A DNA stretch of 7,119 bases, taken from an uncultured Cellvibrionales bacterium (GTDB lineage: Bacteria; Pseudomonadota; Gammaproteobacteria; Pseudomonadales; UBA7434). Under the pieces are notes generated by a model. That model did not search any database and was not told where the DNA came from. It saw only the letters and a list, made by a program, of their open reading frames with translations. Shown here in pieces: positions 1 to 5,580 of the stretch. Every line of letters begins with the position of its first letter. Within the stretch, counting starts at the first letter, position 1. The position numbers and the translations under genes are program-made. The stretch spans positions 1 to 7,119 of the forward strand of contig CALCNB010000344.1 of assembly GCA_937897785.1 (NCBI GenBank), in the 5' to 3' direction.

Positions 1-1
1 T

Positions 2-40
2 GATGCGATCATCAAGCAAGCATTTACAAATAAAAATTAA
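2..40 (+). CDS. Possible C-terminal tail of an upstream gene (partial)
   Basis: The frame starting at base 2 is open from the window edge and encodes 12 residues (DAIIKQAFTNKN) before a TAA at 38-40. It stops 15 nt ahead of the DUF3237 gene on the same strand, as expected for the end of an upstream operon member. The stretch is too short to assign a family. The other two frames also stop within about 50 nt, so the choice of frame is only a plausible guess. Confidence 0.25.
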   Translation, partial: DAIIKQAFTNKN

Positions 41-55
41 CAGAGACTAAGGCCT

Positions 56-487
56 ATGTTGAGTAATATACCAGTGAGCTTTTTATTCCGTTTAGAAGCC
101 TTTATCGATCAGCCCATCGCCATTAGCCCTGGCCCACAAGCCGATCGAGTGATTGTTGCGCCGACGGGTGGGGTGGTTGAAGGGCCGGCTTTTAATGGTG
201 AGATTGTGGCTGGCCCCAGCTCAGAATGGGCGACTTTGCGAGCCGATGGCACAATGAAAGCGGACGTAAGGCTGGTATTGCGAAGTCACGATCAGCAATA
301 CGTTTTAATGACTTATAATGGCATAGCGAAACCAGAAGGGGACAGTTTGACGGTTATTATTGCGCCGTTATTTGAAACGGCAGTACCAGAATTCACATGG
401 CTTAATAATTTACAAGCACTAGGCATCGGCAAACCTACCGATCAGGGTATTGCTTATGATATTTATCAGATCAATATCCCTGAATAA
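56..487 (+). CDS. DUF3237 family protein
   Basis: This 143-residue protein is recognised as DUF3237 by its motif order: an early LFRLEAFID-like strand (about 9-18), a P-G-P..DR segment (25-31), the GG..EGP..NGEI core (38-50), a W58 with R62-x-DG (64-65), then a D-x-R-x-x-L strand (70-75), and a late FTWLN..ALG (113-123) plus YDIYQI (134-139). The length is close to a complete single domain. No signal peptide or membrane segment is visible, so it is probably a cytosolic beta-barrel protein. The biochemical role of the family is not established; members recur in aromatic, terpenoid and steroid catabolic clusters, which fits the neighbours here. The ATG follows TAAGG at 48-52 with short (3 nt) spacing and AGAGA at 42-46. 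No other Met occurs before residue 67, so this start is the best one. It is probably the first complete gene of the run leading to the CoA ligase. Confidence 0.85.
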   Translation: MLSNIPVSFLFRLEAFIDQPIAISPGPQADRVIVAPTGGVVEGPAFNGEIVAGPSSEWATLRADGTMKADVRLVLRSHDQQYVLMTYNGIAKPEGDSLTVIIAPLFETAVPEFTWLNNLQALGIGKPTDQGIAYDIYQINIPE

Positions 488-515
488 CCGTTACCCATTT
501 TTTTAAAATAATAAT

Positions 516-520
516 AGAGG
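516..520 (+). promoter_or_regulatory. Ribosome binding site deciding the EXPERA-like gene start
   Basis: AGAGG lies 8 nt before the ATG at 529 and 5 nt before the in-frame TTG at 526. Both the codon identity and the spacing favour ATG 529. Confidence 0.5.
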
Positions 521-528
521 CATTCTTG

Positions 529-1023
529 ATGAGTACTGTTCCCCTAAGTAAGCGACCGATTGATATTTTATTAATTGCCTTTTATTCGATTTCATTTACC
601 TATGGCTTGTTGTTTAATATTCCAGAGGCTCTGGGCGTGGCGGTTAGCCCTGACAGCCCATGGCCGCCATTGCGCTGGCTCTATGACTGGGCGGTGGCGG
701 AAGAACCCGCACACCTATTAGTGCCGTTGCCGATTTTTTTACTAAGCGCAACGGCCATCGATGCCTTTGTTCATACGCCGTTTATTGCAGTGATGATCTA
801 TGCGTTAGTTAATGAAAAAAATTGGATACGGTTGCCTTGTTGGCTGTTTGCCGGATCTGCCATAACAAATATGTATTACTATTTTATGGCGACCCTTTTG
901 GGCGATCATCCGCCACCTAACACTTTTTATTATTTAGTTTTCAACTTACCATGGCTGCTAATGCCGGTTTTGTTAGTGTGGCGAATGCGGCATCCACAAC
1001 CTTTTTGTAGTGACCAAGAGTAG
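529..1023 (+). CDS. EXPERA/TMEM97-like four-helix membrane protein
   Basis: This 164-residue integral membrane protein has four hydrophobic segments, at about 10-32, 62-93 (long, holding an acidic residue), 101-123 and 131-151. The pattern resembles the EXPERA superfamily (EBP, TM6SF, TMEM97/sigma-2 receptor) as remembered: an acidic residue in helix 2 followed by a proline (D78, then HTPF; TMEM97 has E73 and QLPF), a following IYALV-x-x-x-x-WIR-x-P junction (TMEM97: TYAF then WIR-x-P), and a last helix with N-x-P...LLMP then RM-x-x-P. TMEM97 Asp29 appears to fall at N30, with E33 close by. Eukaryotic relatives bind or isomerise sterols, so a hydrophobic ligand role is plausible but unproven. 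The ATG at 529 is preferred over an in-frame TTG at 526 because AGAGG at 516-520 then has 8-nt spacing. Its stop is 3 nt before the CoA ligase start, so the two are probably co-translated. Family assignment is by memory of the motif, not by alignment. Confidence 0.72.
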   Translation: MSTVPLSKRPIDILLIAFYSISFTYGLLFNIPEALGVAVSPDSPWPPLRWLYDWAVAEEPAHLLVPLPIFLLSATAIDAFVHTPFIAVMIYALVNEKNWIRLPCWLFAGSAITNMYYYFMATLLGDHPPPNTFYYLVFNLPWLLMPVLLVWRMRHPQPFCSDQE

Positions 1024-1026
1024 TTA

Positions 1027-2712
1027 ATGATGACTAATAATAAGCCTGCTGAAGTTATCTCCCCATCGATTCAAAATTTTGTATTGTCCCATCGAGATAA
1101 TGATAATGTAGCAATTGTCTTTGAGGATCAGCAGTGGAGTTACCGTGAGTATGTTCAAGCGTGTGGTCAATTGGCCAACTTATTTTTGGCACAGAGAGAT
1201 GACGGTCCTTTTCACGTTGGCGTGTTGCTCGATAATATTCCCGACTATTTAATTACATTGGGCGCGGCGGCACTAGCTGGTGCGGCAGTGGTTGGCTTAA
1301 ACCCAACACGACGTGGCGCTGAGTTGGCGCGAGATATTGAACACAGTGATTGTCAATTTCTCATTACTGAAGATCGTCACTTAGATGATATTGCCGACAT
1401 TGGTTTGAGTATTGATCCAGCCAAGCAATATAACGTTGATACCACCCAATGGCGCTCGGCACTCGATGCTCAGGCTAAACAAGTATTGCCGAACATTGAC
1501 ATCGATATTAGCCAACCTTATTTACTGATTTTTACTTCAGGCACTACGGGTAATCCTAAAGCAGCATTGTGTACGCAAGCTCGTTTAGCAGGTATAGCGC
1601 AGGCGTTTAATGGTATGAATAGCATTGATGCCAGTTACGTTGCTTATGCATCGATGCCTTTATTTCACTCGAATGCCTTAATGGCCAATTGGGCTCCGAT
1701 GTTAGCGGCCGGTGCTAAAGTGGTGCTGCGTCGAAAATTTTCAGCTTCCGGTTTTTTACCCGATATCCGGAAATACGGCTGTAACTTTATGAACTATGTT
1801 GGCAAGCCGCTCACCTATATTTTAGCAACGCCTGAACGAGCGGATGATGCCGATAATCCGCTCGTCATCGCCTTTGGTAATGAAGCCGTGGTGCATGATA
1901 TTAAACGCTTTGAAGCTCGGTTTAGCTGCCAAGTGAGAGACAACTATGGATCGACAGAAGGGGGTATTAATATTATGCGCACCCCTGAAACACCCAAGAC
2001 AGCCTTAGGCGTTGGTCAGCCTGGCACCGTGGTGTTAGATCCTGAAACGTCTCAGCCTTGTGCTATCGCTCAGTTTGATAGTAGCGGCCGTTTAATAAAC
2101 GCCGATCAAGCAGTGGGTGAAATAGCGAATATAGAGACCGTTGCAAATTTTGAAGGGTATTGGCGTAATGATGAGGCCAATCAAGAGCGCACGCAGAGAG
2201 GTATTTTTTGGAGCGGTGATTTAGGCTATGTTGACTCAGAAGGTTTTTTCTATTTCGGCGGTCGAAATTACGATTGGCTTCGCGTCGATGGTGAGAACTT
2301 TGCTGCAGCCCCGATTGAAACAATTATCACTCGGCATGAGCAAATTGATATAGCTGCTGTATATGCCGTACCTAATGCCGATGTCGGCGATGATGTGATG
2401 GCTACATTATTACTTCGACCAAATGTTAATTTTGATGATTTATCAATAGAAGCATTTTTTCAAGTGCAAAGCGACTTAGGTAAGAAATCACTGCCGCGAT
2501 ATATTCGTATTACTAATGCTATGCCTACCACTGCATCTAACAAAGTGGTTAAACGTGACTTGCGCGCTCAAGGGTGGGAATGTGAAGATCCCGTCTGGGT
2601 TCGCGATCATAACAATACATTTAAGCGCATAGATGATGAGTTTCGTCAGCAAATACGACAGCAATTTTTTGCGCGTGATCGCGCAGAGTTAATTGATTTC
2701 GTAAAATCTTAA
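1027..2712 (+). CDS. FadD17/FATP-like acyl-CoA ligase (AMP-forming)
   Basis: This is a 561-residue member of the ANL superfamily, predicted to activate a carboxylic acid with ATP and join it to CoA. All core motifs are present: VGLNPTRRGAELARDI (89-104), typical of the FadD17/FadD1 and FATP branch; the ATP P-loop IFTSGTTGNPK (168-178); MPLFHSNAL (210-218); RRKFSASGF (235-243); NYVGKPL (256-262); the adenine motif NYGSTEGG (306-313); SGDLGY with D398 (396-401); the hinge region GGR-x-x-DW-x-RVDGEN (411-423); and the C-terminal lysine in ASNKVVKRDL (K506). It looks catalytically intact. It closely resembles Mycobacterium tuberculosis FadD17 as recalled, but extends about 35 residues further, ending in a charged, Gln/Arg-rich helix. 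FATP-branch enzymes take long or bulky acyl chains, and the actual substrate (fatty acid, steroid side chain or terpenoid acid) is not readable. It starts ATG-ATG (1027 or 1030), preceded by AAGAG at 1016-1020, and sits 3 nt behind the membrane protein gene. Confidence 0.93.
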   Translation: MMTNNKPAEVISPSIQNFVLSHRDNDNVAIVFEDQQWSYREYVQACGQLANLFLAQRDDGPFHVGVLLDNIPDYLITLGAAALAGAAVVGLNPTRRGAELARDIEHSDCQFLITEDRHLDDIADIGLSIDPAKQYNVDTTQWRSALDAQAKQVLPNIDIDISQPYLLIFTSGTTGNPKAALCTQARLAGIAQAFNGMNSIDASYVAYASMPLFHSNALMANWAPMLAAGAKVVLRRKFSASGFLPDIRKYGCNFMNYVGKPLTYILATPERADDADNPLVIAFGNEAVVHDIKRFEARFSCQVRDNYGSTEGGINIMRTPETPKTALGVGQPGTVVLDPETSQPCAIAQFDSSGRLINADQAVGEIANIETVANFEGYWRNDEANQERTQRGIFWSGDLGYVDSEGFFYFGGRNYDWLRVDGENFAAAPIETIITRHEQIDIAAVYAVPNADVGDDVMATLLLRPNVNFDDLSIEAFFQVQSDLGKKSLPRYIRITNAMPTTASNKVVKRDLRAQGWECEDPVWVRDHNNTFKRIDDEFRQQIRQQFFARDRAELIDFVKS

Positions 2713-2787
2713 ATACAGCGAATGCACTTTGCGATATTTTTGTTGTTTGAGCGCTATAGATAATAATAAATAACAAAGGTAAATAGT
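2713..2787 (+). promoter_or_regulatory. Intergenic spacer with possible weak promoter
   Basis: This 75-nt AT-rich gap separates the CoA ligase from the dehydrogenase. TTGTTG at 2740-2745 and TAATAA at 2764-2769, with 18-nt spacing, form a weak sigma-70-like pair. A ribosome binding site, AAAGG at 2775-2779, sits 8 nt before the ATG at 2788. No hairpin followed by a T-run was found, so read-through from the ligase gene is likely. Confidence 0.3.
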
Positions 2788-3774
2788 ATGTCAGAACCCG
2801 TTTCCCTCGTAATGGGCGCTAATGGATTTTTAGGCAGTCATGTAGCACGCCAGTTAGTGGCAGCTAATCAACCTACAAAAGCCTTTATTCGCAGCACTGC
2901 GGACACTCGTTCCATTGATGATTTGGCATTACCCAAATTTTACGGTGACGTAATGGATAAAGACTCACTGCGTGCCGCCTTGCAAGATTGCGATATCATT
3001 TATTACTGCATTGTTGATACGCGCGCTTGGCTCAAAGATACTTCGCCTTTGTTTGAAACGAATATTGATGGGCTTAAAAATGTTTTATCGGTGGCGGTTG
3101 AGGTCGGAGTGAAGAAATTCATTTTTACCAGCAGTATTGTCACGATTGGTATTCAAGATCAAGGCCGGGTAAATGAGAAAAATCTATTTAATTGGTATGA
3201 TAAGGCTCCCGCGTATGTACGTTGTCGCGCCCAGGCGGAGCAGATGGTATTAGATTGCGCAGAACAAAAAGGTCTCGATGCAGTGGCTATGTGCGTTGCC
3301 AATACTTATGGTCCTGGCGATATTCAGCCAACGCCACACGGCGAATTGATTAAAAATGTGGCCTTTGAAAAAACCTCGTTACCGATTGATGCAGCGAACC
3401 CGGTTGTTGATATTCGTGATGCAGCCACGGCAATGATTCTAGCTGCTAGCAAGGGCCGAAAAGGAGAACGCTATATCGTGGTTGCCGAGCATACTAATCA
3501 AATTGAATTATTTGCTCATGCCGCCGATATAGCCGGTGTACCAAGACCTAAGCTGAAGTTGTCGATACCGGTGGTGTATACCATTGCGTTTATTGCCGAG
3601 ATGGCTTTAAAGTTAGTCGGCAAGCGCACCTCATTAAATCGAGAATCGATACTGCTTACCTCGATTTTCAATGAAATGGATAATAGCAAGGCAAAAAAAG
3701 AATTAGGTTGGCAGCCGCGATCAATGCAAGATAGCATTGCCGATGCAGTGAGATTTTATCTAGCGAATCCTTAG
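2788..3774 (+). CDS. Extended SDR, NAD(P)-dependent epimerase/dehydratase family
   Basis: This 328-residue protein is an extended short-chain dehydrogenase of the type that includes dihydroflavonol reductases and 3-beta-hydroxysteroid dehydrogenases. The Rossmann nucleotide motif is GANGFLG (10-16). FYGDVMD (51-57) matches the conserved Asp after strand 3, and FIFTSS (111-116) supplies the catalytic Ser/Thr region. ANTYGPGD (171-178), VVDIRDAA (206-213), GERYIV (226-231) and KKELGWQPR (303-311) are typical of extended SDRs. The active-site motif is unusual: where YxxxK is expected the protein reads Y143-V-R-C-R147, followed by AQAE, so the catalytic lysine is replaced by arginine. A hydrophobic stretch at about 259-277 resembles the membrane-associating C-terminal segments of some 3-beta-HSD-like proteins. 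The start is supported by AAAGG with 8-nt spacing. It is the last + strand gene before a convergent neighbour. Oxidoreductase activity on a hydroxyl or ketone is likely; the substrate is unknown. Confidence 0.88.
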   Translation: MSEPVSLVMGANGFLGSHVARQLVAANQPTKAFIRSTADTRSIDDLALPKFYGDVMDKDSLRAALQDCDIIYYCIVDTRAWLKDTSPLFETNIDGLKNVLSVAVEVGVKKFIFTSSIVTIGIQDQGRVNEKNLFNWYDKAPAYVRCRAQAEQMVLDCAEQKGLDAVAMCVANTYGPGDIQPTPHGELIKNVAFEKTSLPIDAANPVVDIRDAATAMILAASKGRKGERYIVVAEHTNQIELFAHAADIAGVPRPKLKLSIPVVYTIAFIAEMALKLVGKRTSLNRESILLTSIFNEMDNSKAKKELGWQPRSMQDSIADAVRFYLANP

Positions 3775-3781
3775 ATCCTTA
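3767..3781. repeat. Short tandem repeat at the convergent stop codons
   Basis: ATCCTTA occurs at 3767-3773 and again at 3775-3781, one base apart. The first copy runs into the + strand TAG (3772-3774), and the second contains the reverse complement of the - strand TAA (3779-3781). No intrinsic terminator is visible in the 4-nt gap between the genes. Confidence 0.6.
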
Positions 3782-4159
3782 AATGGTCAAGCTTAACTCA
3801 AGATAGCAAAGTGCCGTCTCTTGTTGCTTCATCATACGGGTCATTTTGGTTCGCTCAGCGCCATATTTGCTCTGTAAGGCATTTTCTGCCGCGCTGATAA
3901 GCGGTTCATCCGCTGACATTAAGCGAGCGACTGCATCATACCGCTGTCCGGTAATATCTCCCTCCCAGGTACACGGGGCTAATGACACCTCTGGAAAATT
4001 AGCAATTCGCAAGACTTTTGCCGAGCCTTCAATGGTCCGCATATATAATTTCCCGTTATAGCCGGCCAGCCATAAAGGGGTGAGTATTTGGCTGCCGTCT
4101 CTTTTTTGGGTCGCCAGAGAGACAGTTGCCTCATCAGCCAGTTGTTGATAAATATCCAT
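3779..4159 (-). CDS. PPOX-fold flavin/F420-type oxidoreductase, Rv2061-like
   Basis: This 126-residue protein has the split-barrel pyridoxamine-5'-phosphate-oxidase-like fold. It matches the small single-domain group described as F420-dependent PPOX enzymes (Rv2061-like): VSLATQKRDGSQILTPLWL (13-31), then GKLYMRT (36-42), GSAKVLRIANFPEVSLAPC (45-63), an EGDITG turn (66-71), AVARL (76-80), and a KYG motif (98-100) followed by a basic helix. The length fits a complete single-domain member. No signal peptide is seen. The family uses F420, FMN or heme; which one applies here cannot be told, and F420 is uncommon in Gammaproteobacteria. It is the only complete gene on the - strand, convergent with the extended SDR (stops separated by 4 nt) and divergent from the sulfotransferase across 192 nt. 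The ATG has no clear AGG-type ribosome binding site upstream, so its translation may be weak or the transcript may have a very short leader. Confidence 0.85.
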   Translation of the reverse strand: MDIYQQLADEATVSLATQKRDGSQILTPLWLAGYNGKLYMRTIEGSAKVLRIANFPEVSLAPCTWEGDITGQRYDAVARLMSADEPLISAAENALQSKYGAERTKMTRMMKQQETALCYLELSLTI

Positions 4160-4168
4160 ATGATGAGT

Positions 4169-4185
4169 TTAGCGTGATTCGCTAA
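4169..4185. promoter_or_regulatory. Interrupted palindrome, candidate operator
   Basis: TTAGCG (4169-4174) and CGCTAA (4180-4185) are reverse complements separated by TGATT. The site lies 10-26 nt upstream of the - strand ATG, where a bound protein would block transcription or early translation of the PPOX gene. Its arms reappear in the palindrome at 4258-4271. Confidence 0.5.
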
Positions 4186-4217
4186 CTTATGGCTAGCAAA
4201 ACAAGGCCAGTGATTAG

Positions 4218-4251
4218 GATTGCCGTTTAAAAAACACTGAAGATTGCCGTT
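4218..4251 (+). repeat. Direct repeat pair GATTGCCGTT
   Basis: GATTGCCGTT is present at 4218-4227 and 4242-4251, with starts 24 nt apart. Extending two bases upstream gives 12-bp units with one mismatch. The pair sits between the two palindromes, so it could be a tandem binding site for an activator. No regulator is identified. Confidence 0.5.
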
Positions 4252-4257
4252 CTTTCA

Positions 4258-4271
4258 CGCTAAATTTAGCG
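4258..4271. promoter_or_regulatory. Perfect 14-bp palindrome, candidate operator
   Basis: CGCTAAATTTAGCG equals its own reverse complement. It carries the same hexamer arms as the site at 4169-4185, in the opposite order. The longer stretch TCACGCTAAA (4255-4264) is the exact reverse complement of TTTAGCGTGA at 4168-4177. Two related dyads in one divergent intergenic region are a usual arrangement for a repressor that controls both directions. Confidence 0.55.
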
Positions 4272-4320
4272 GACTTTATTTACACTATAGCTCGTTGCTA
4301 CTGAGACTATTTATCAATGG

Positions 4321-4348
4321 CTGACAATGTATTCATCGGACATATAAT
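4321..4348 (+). promoter_or_regulatory. Near-consensus sigma-70 promoter at sulfotransferase start
   Basis: CTGACA (4321-4326) and a perfect TATAAT (4343-4348) are separated by 16 nt. The predicted transcription start, about 6-8 nt after the -10 box, falls at roughly 4354-4356, on or just past the annotated ATG at 4352. Either transcription starts unusually close to the box and gives a leaderless message, or another promoter upstream serves this gene, or the match is fortuitous. Confidence 0.5.
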
Positions 4349-4351
4349 TTA

Positions 4352-5530
4352 ATGTTTGCTGAGAAATTTGATCAAGCAAAACTTCTTGCTGATGCTCGCG
4401 CTATCGACGGCCTAGAAGACTTTGGCGATCCTGTTTTCTATCGTCCACTAGAAGTCTTGCTGAAAGATTTAGCGCAAGCGCCATTAAATAAATTGGGCGC
4501 TAATATTTTAAGTGCCGGCATTGTGCGTAGCTTGGCAAATCGCTTACGATTAAACGCCTGGTTTAGCCGCCATCCTGAAATTGCCAATGAAAAGATCGTA
4601 GCACCGGTAGTGGTAGTAGGTATGATGCGTTCAGGGACGACGTTAATTCAGCGACTATTAGCTAGCGACCCTAACCATTGCACAACCTTAGGTTGGGAGG
4701 CATTAGAGCCAGCTCCCGCTTTAGACTATGATCCGTCTGAGCCAGTTTTAAATGATTCACGCATAGCAAATGCCGAGCAACGTGAGGTAAATGCTCGAAA
4801 ATATACGCCGCAGTTATTTTCTATTCATCCATCGTATGCGCATAAAGGTGAAGAAGAGATTATGTTTTTGGCTGATGCCTTTATGTCGCATGTGCATGAA
4901 TCATCCTGTCATTTACCGAATTATCGCGCTTGGTTAGATCAACAAGATTTCACCCCAGCGTATCGCCATCTCTACCGTTGCTTACAGATTTTGCAGTGGC
5001 AGAAAAAACATCGCGGCGAGTTTTGCCAGCGGTGGGTATTAAAAACACCGGCACACTTAGGCTATTTAGATATTTTGCTGGCTACGTTTCCTGATGCCCA
5101 TATTGTTCATTTACATCGCGATCCGGTTGATACGATTCCATCGGGGGCCAGCTTAAATACGACTTTATGGCGTATGCATGCCGATGATGTTGACCCTAAG
5201 CAGGTCGGTCAGCAATGGCTTGAGCGAATGAGTTGGACCAATCGGCGCGCCTTAGCGGCACGAAAGGCGTTGGAAGGTAACGACCAACGGTTCACGGATA
5301 TTCATTTTCATGATGCTGTCCGTGATCCTATTAGTCAGGCTGAAAAAATATATATGGCCTTATGCCAGCCATTGCCAGATTCGACCAGAACAGCGATGAC
5401 GGATTGGCTGCTTGAAGACAGTCAGCAAAAATTGCCCAAGCATCACTATCGGGCTGAGGATTTTGGTTTGACGGATGCGTTAATTAAGCAAAAGTTTCAA
5501 GAATATAAGCAGCGATTCCATGCAAACTAG
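4352..5530 (+). CDS. Sulfotransferase family protein (Sulfotransfer_3 type)
   Basis: This 392-residue protein belongs to the PAPS-dependent sulfotransferase fold. The 5'-phosphosulfate loop is GMMRSGTTL (90-98), after a strand of four valines. LLASDP (102-107) and WEALEPAP (115-122) follow, as in the bacterial branch. KTPAHL (231-236) and LHRDPVDTIPS (254-264) form the 3'-phosphate binding region, with R256 and S264. GEEEI (166-170) and H-x-Y-x-x-EDFGL near the C-terminus (365-372) are also typical. The N-terminal helical domain carries the usual GLEDFGDPVFYRPL block (20-33), which supports ATG 4352, as no in-frame start lies between it and that block. The only Shine-Dalgarno candidate is a weak CGGA (4337-4340) at 11 nt. 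The reaction inferred is sulfate transfer from PAPS to a hydroxyl or amine of a small or lipid acceptor. It opens the downstream + strand run; the DUF1214 gene follows after 50 nt. The acceptor is unknown. Confidence 0.88.
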   Translation: MFAEKFDQAKLLADARAIDGLEDFGDPVFYRPLEVLLKDLAQAPLNKLGANILSAGIVRSLANRLRLNAWFSRHPEIANEKIVAPVVVVGMMRSGTTLIQRLLASDPNHCTTLGWEALEPAPALDYDPSEPVLNDSRIANAEQREVNARKYTPQLFSIHPSYAHKGEEEIMFLADAFMSHVHESSCHLPNYRAWLDQQDFTPAYRHLYRCLQILQWQKKHRGEFCQRWVLKTPAHLGYLDILLATFPDAHIVHLHRDPVDTIPSGASLNTTLWRMHADDVDPKQVGQQWLERMSWTNRRALAARKALEGNDQRFTDIHFHDAVRDPISQAEKIYMALCQPLPDSTRTAMTDWLLEDSQQKLPKHHYRAEDFGLTDALIKQKFQEYKQRFHAN

Positions 5531-5568
5531 CTCATAGTCATGCTGTATTGCATTGATAGAATATTAAT

Positions 5569-5575
5569 AAGGAGA
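5569..5575 (+). promoter_or_regulatory. Strong ribosome binding site deciding the DUF1214 gene start
   Basis: AAGGAGA is the best Shine-Dalgarno match in the window. Two adjacent ATG codons follow, at 5578 and 5581. The GGAG core ends 3 nt before the first and 6 nt before the second, so the second is favoured. Confidence 0.6.
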
Positions 5576-5580
5576 CAATG

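Larger units (their letters stand above)
4160..4351. promoter_or_regulatory. Divergent regulatory region between PPOX and sulfotransferase genes
   Basis: This 192-nt gap separates two divergent genes and must hold the promoter for the - strand gene and probably that of the + strand sulfotransferase operon. It contains an interrupted palindrome (4169-4185), a perfect 14-bp palindrome (4258-4271), a 10-bp direct repeat (4218-4227 and 4242-4251) and a near-consensus sigma-70 promoter next to the sulfotransferase start. No convincing -35/-10 pair was found for the - strand gene. No open frame of note lies inside. Confidence 0.7.

Noticed and set aside
526..528. TTG as the start of the EXPERA-like gene
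   Set aside because: The ATG immediately after it, at 529, is a better codon and has better spacing (8 nt) from AGAGG.
2063..2323. Open - strand frame of 86 codons
   Set aside because: It lies wholly within the CoA ligase gene, has no recognisable motif and a composition expected of an antisense shadow.
2713..2760. Possible rho-independent terminator after the CoA ligase
   Set aside because: There is a T-run near 2737-2741, but the sequence before it (GCGAATGCACTTTGCG) is not self-complementary and forms no stable stem.
3516..3737. Open - strand frame of 73 codons
   Set aside because: It is antisense to the conserved C-terminal part of the extended SDR, including the codons for the LGWxP motif.
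3846..4061. Open + strand frame of 71 codons inside the PPOX gene
   Set aside because: The opposite strand encodes a well-conserved PPOX protein, and this frame shows no family motif or ribosome binding site.
4190..4209. TGGC...GCCA inverted repeat in the divergent region
   Set aside because: Only 4-bp arms with a 12-nt loop, which is expected by chance.
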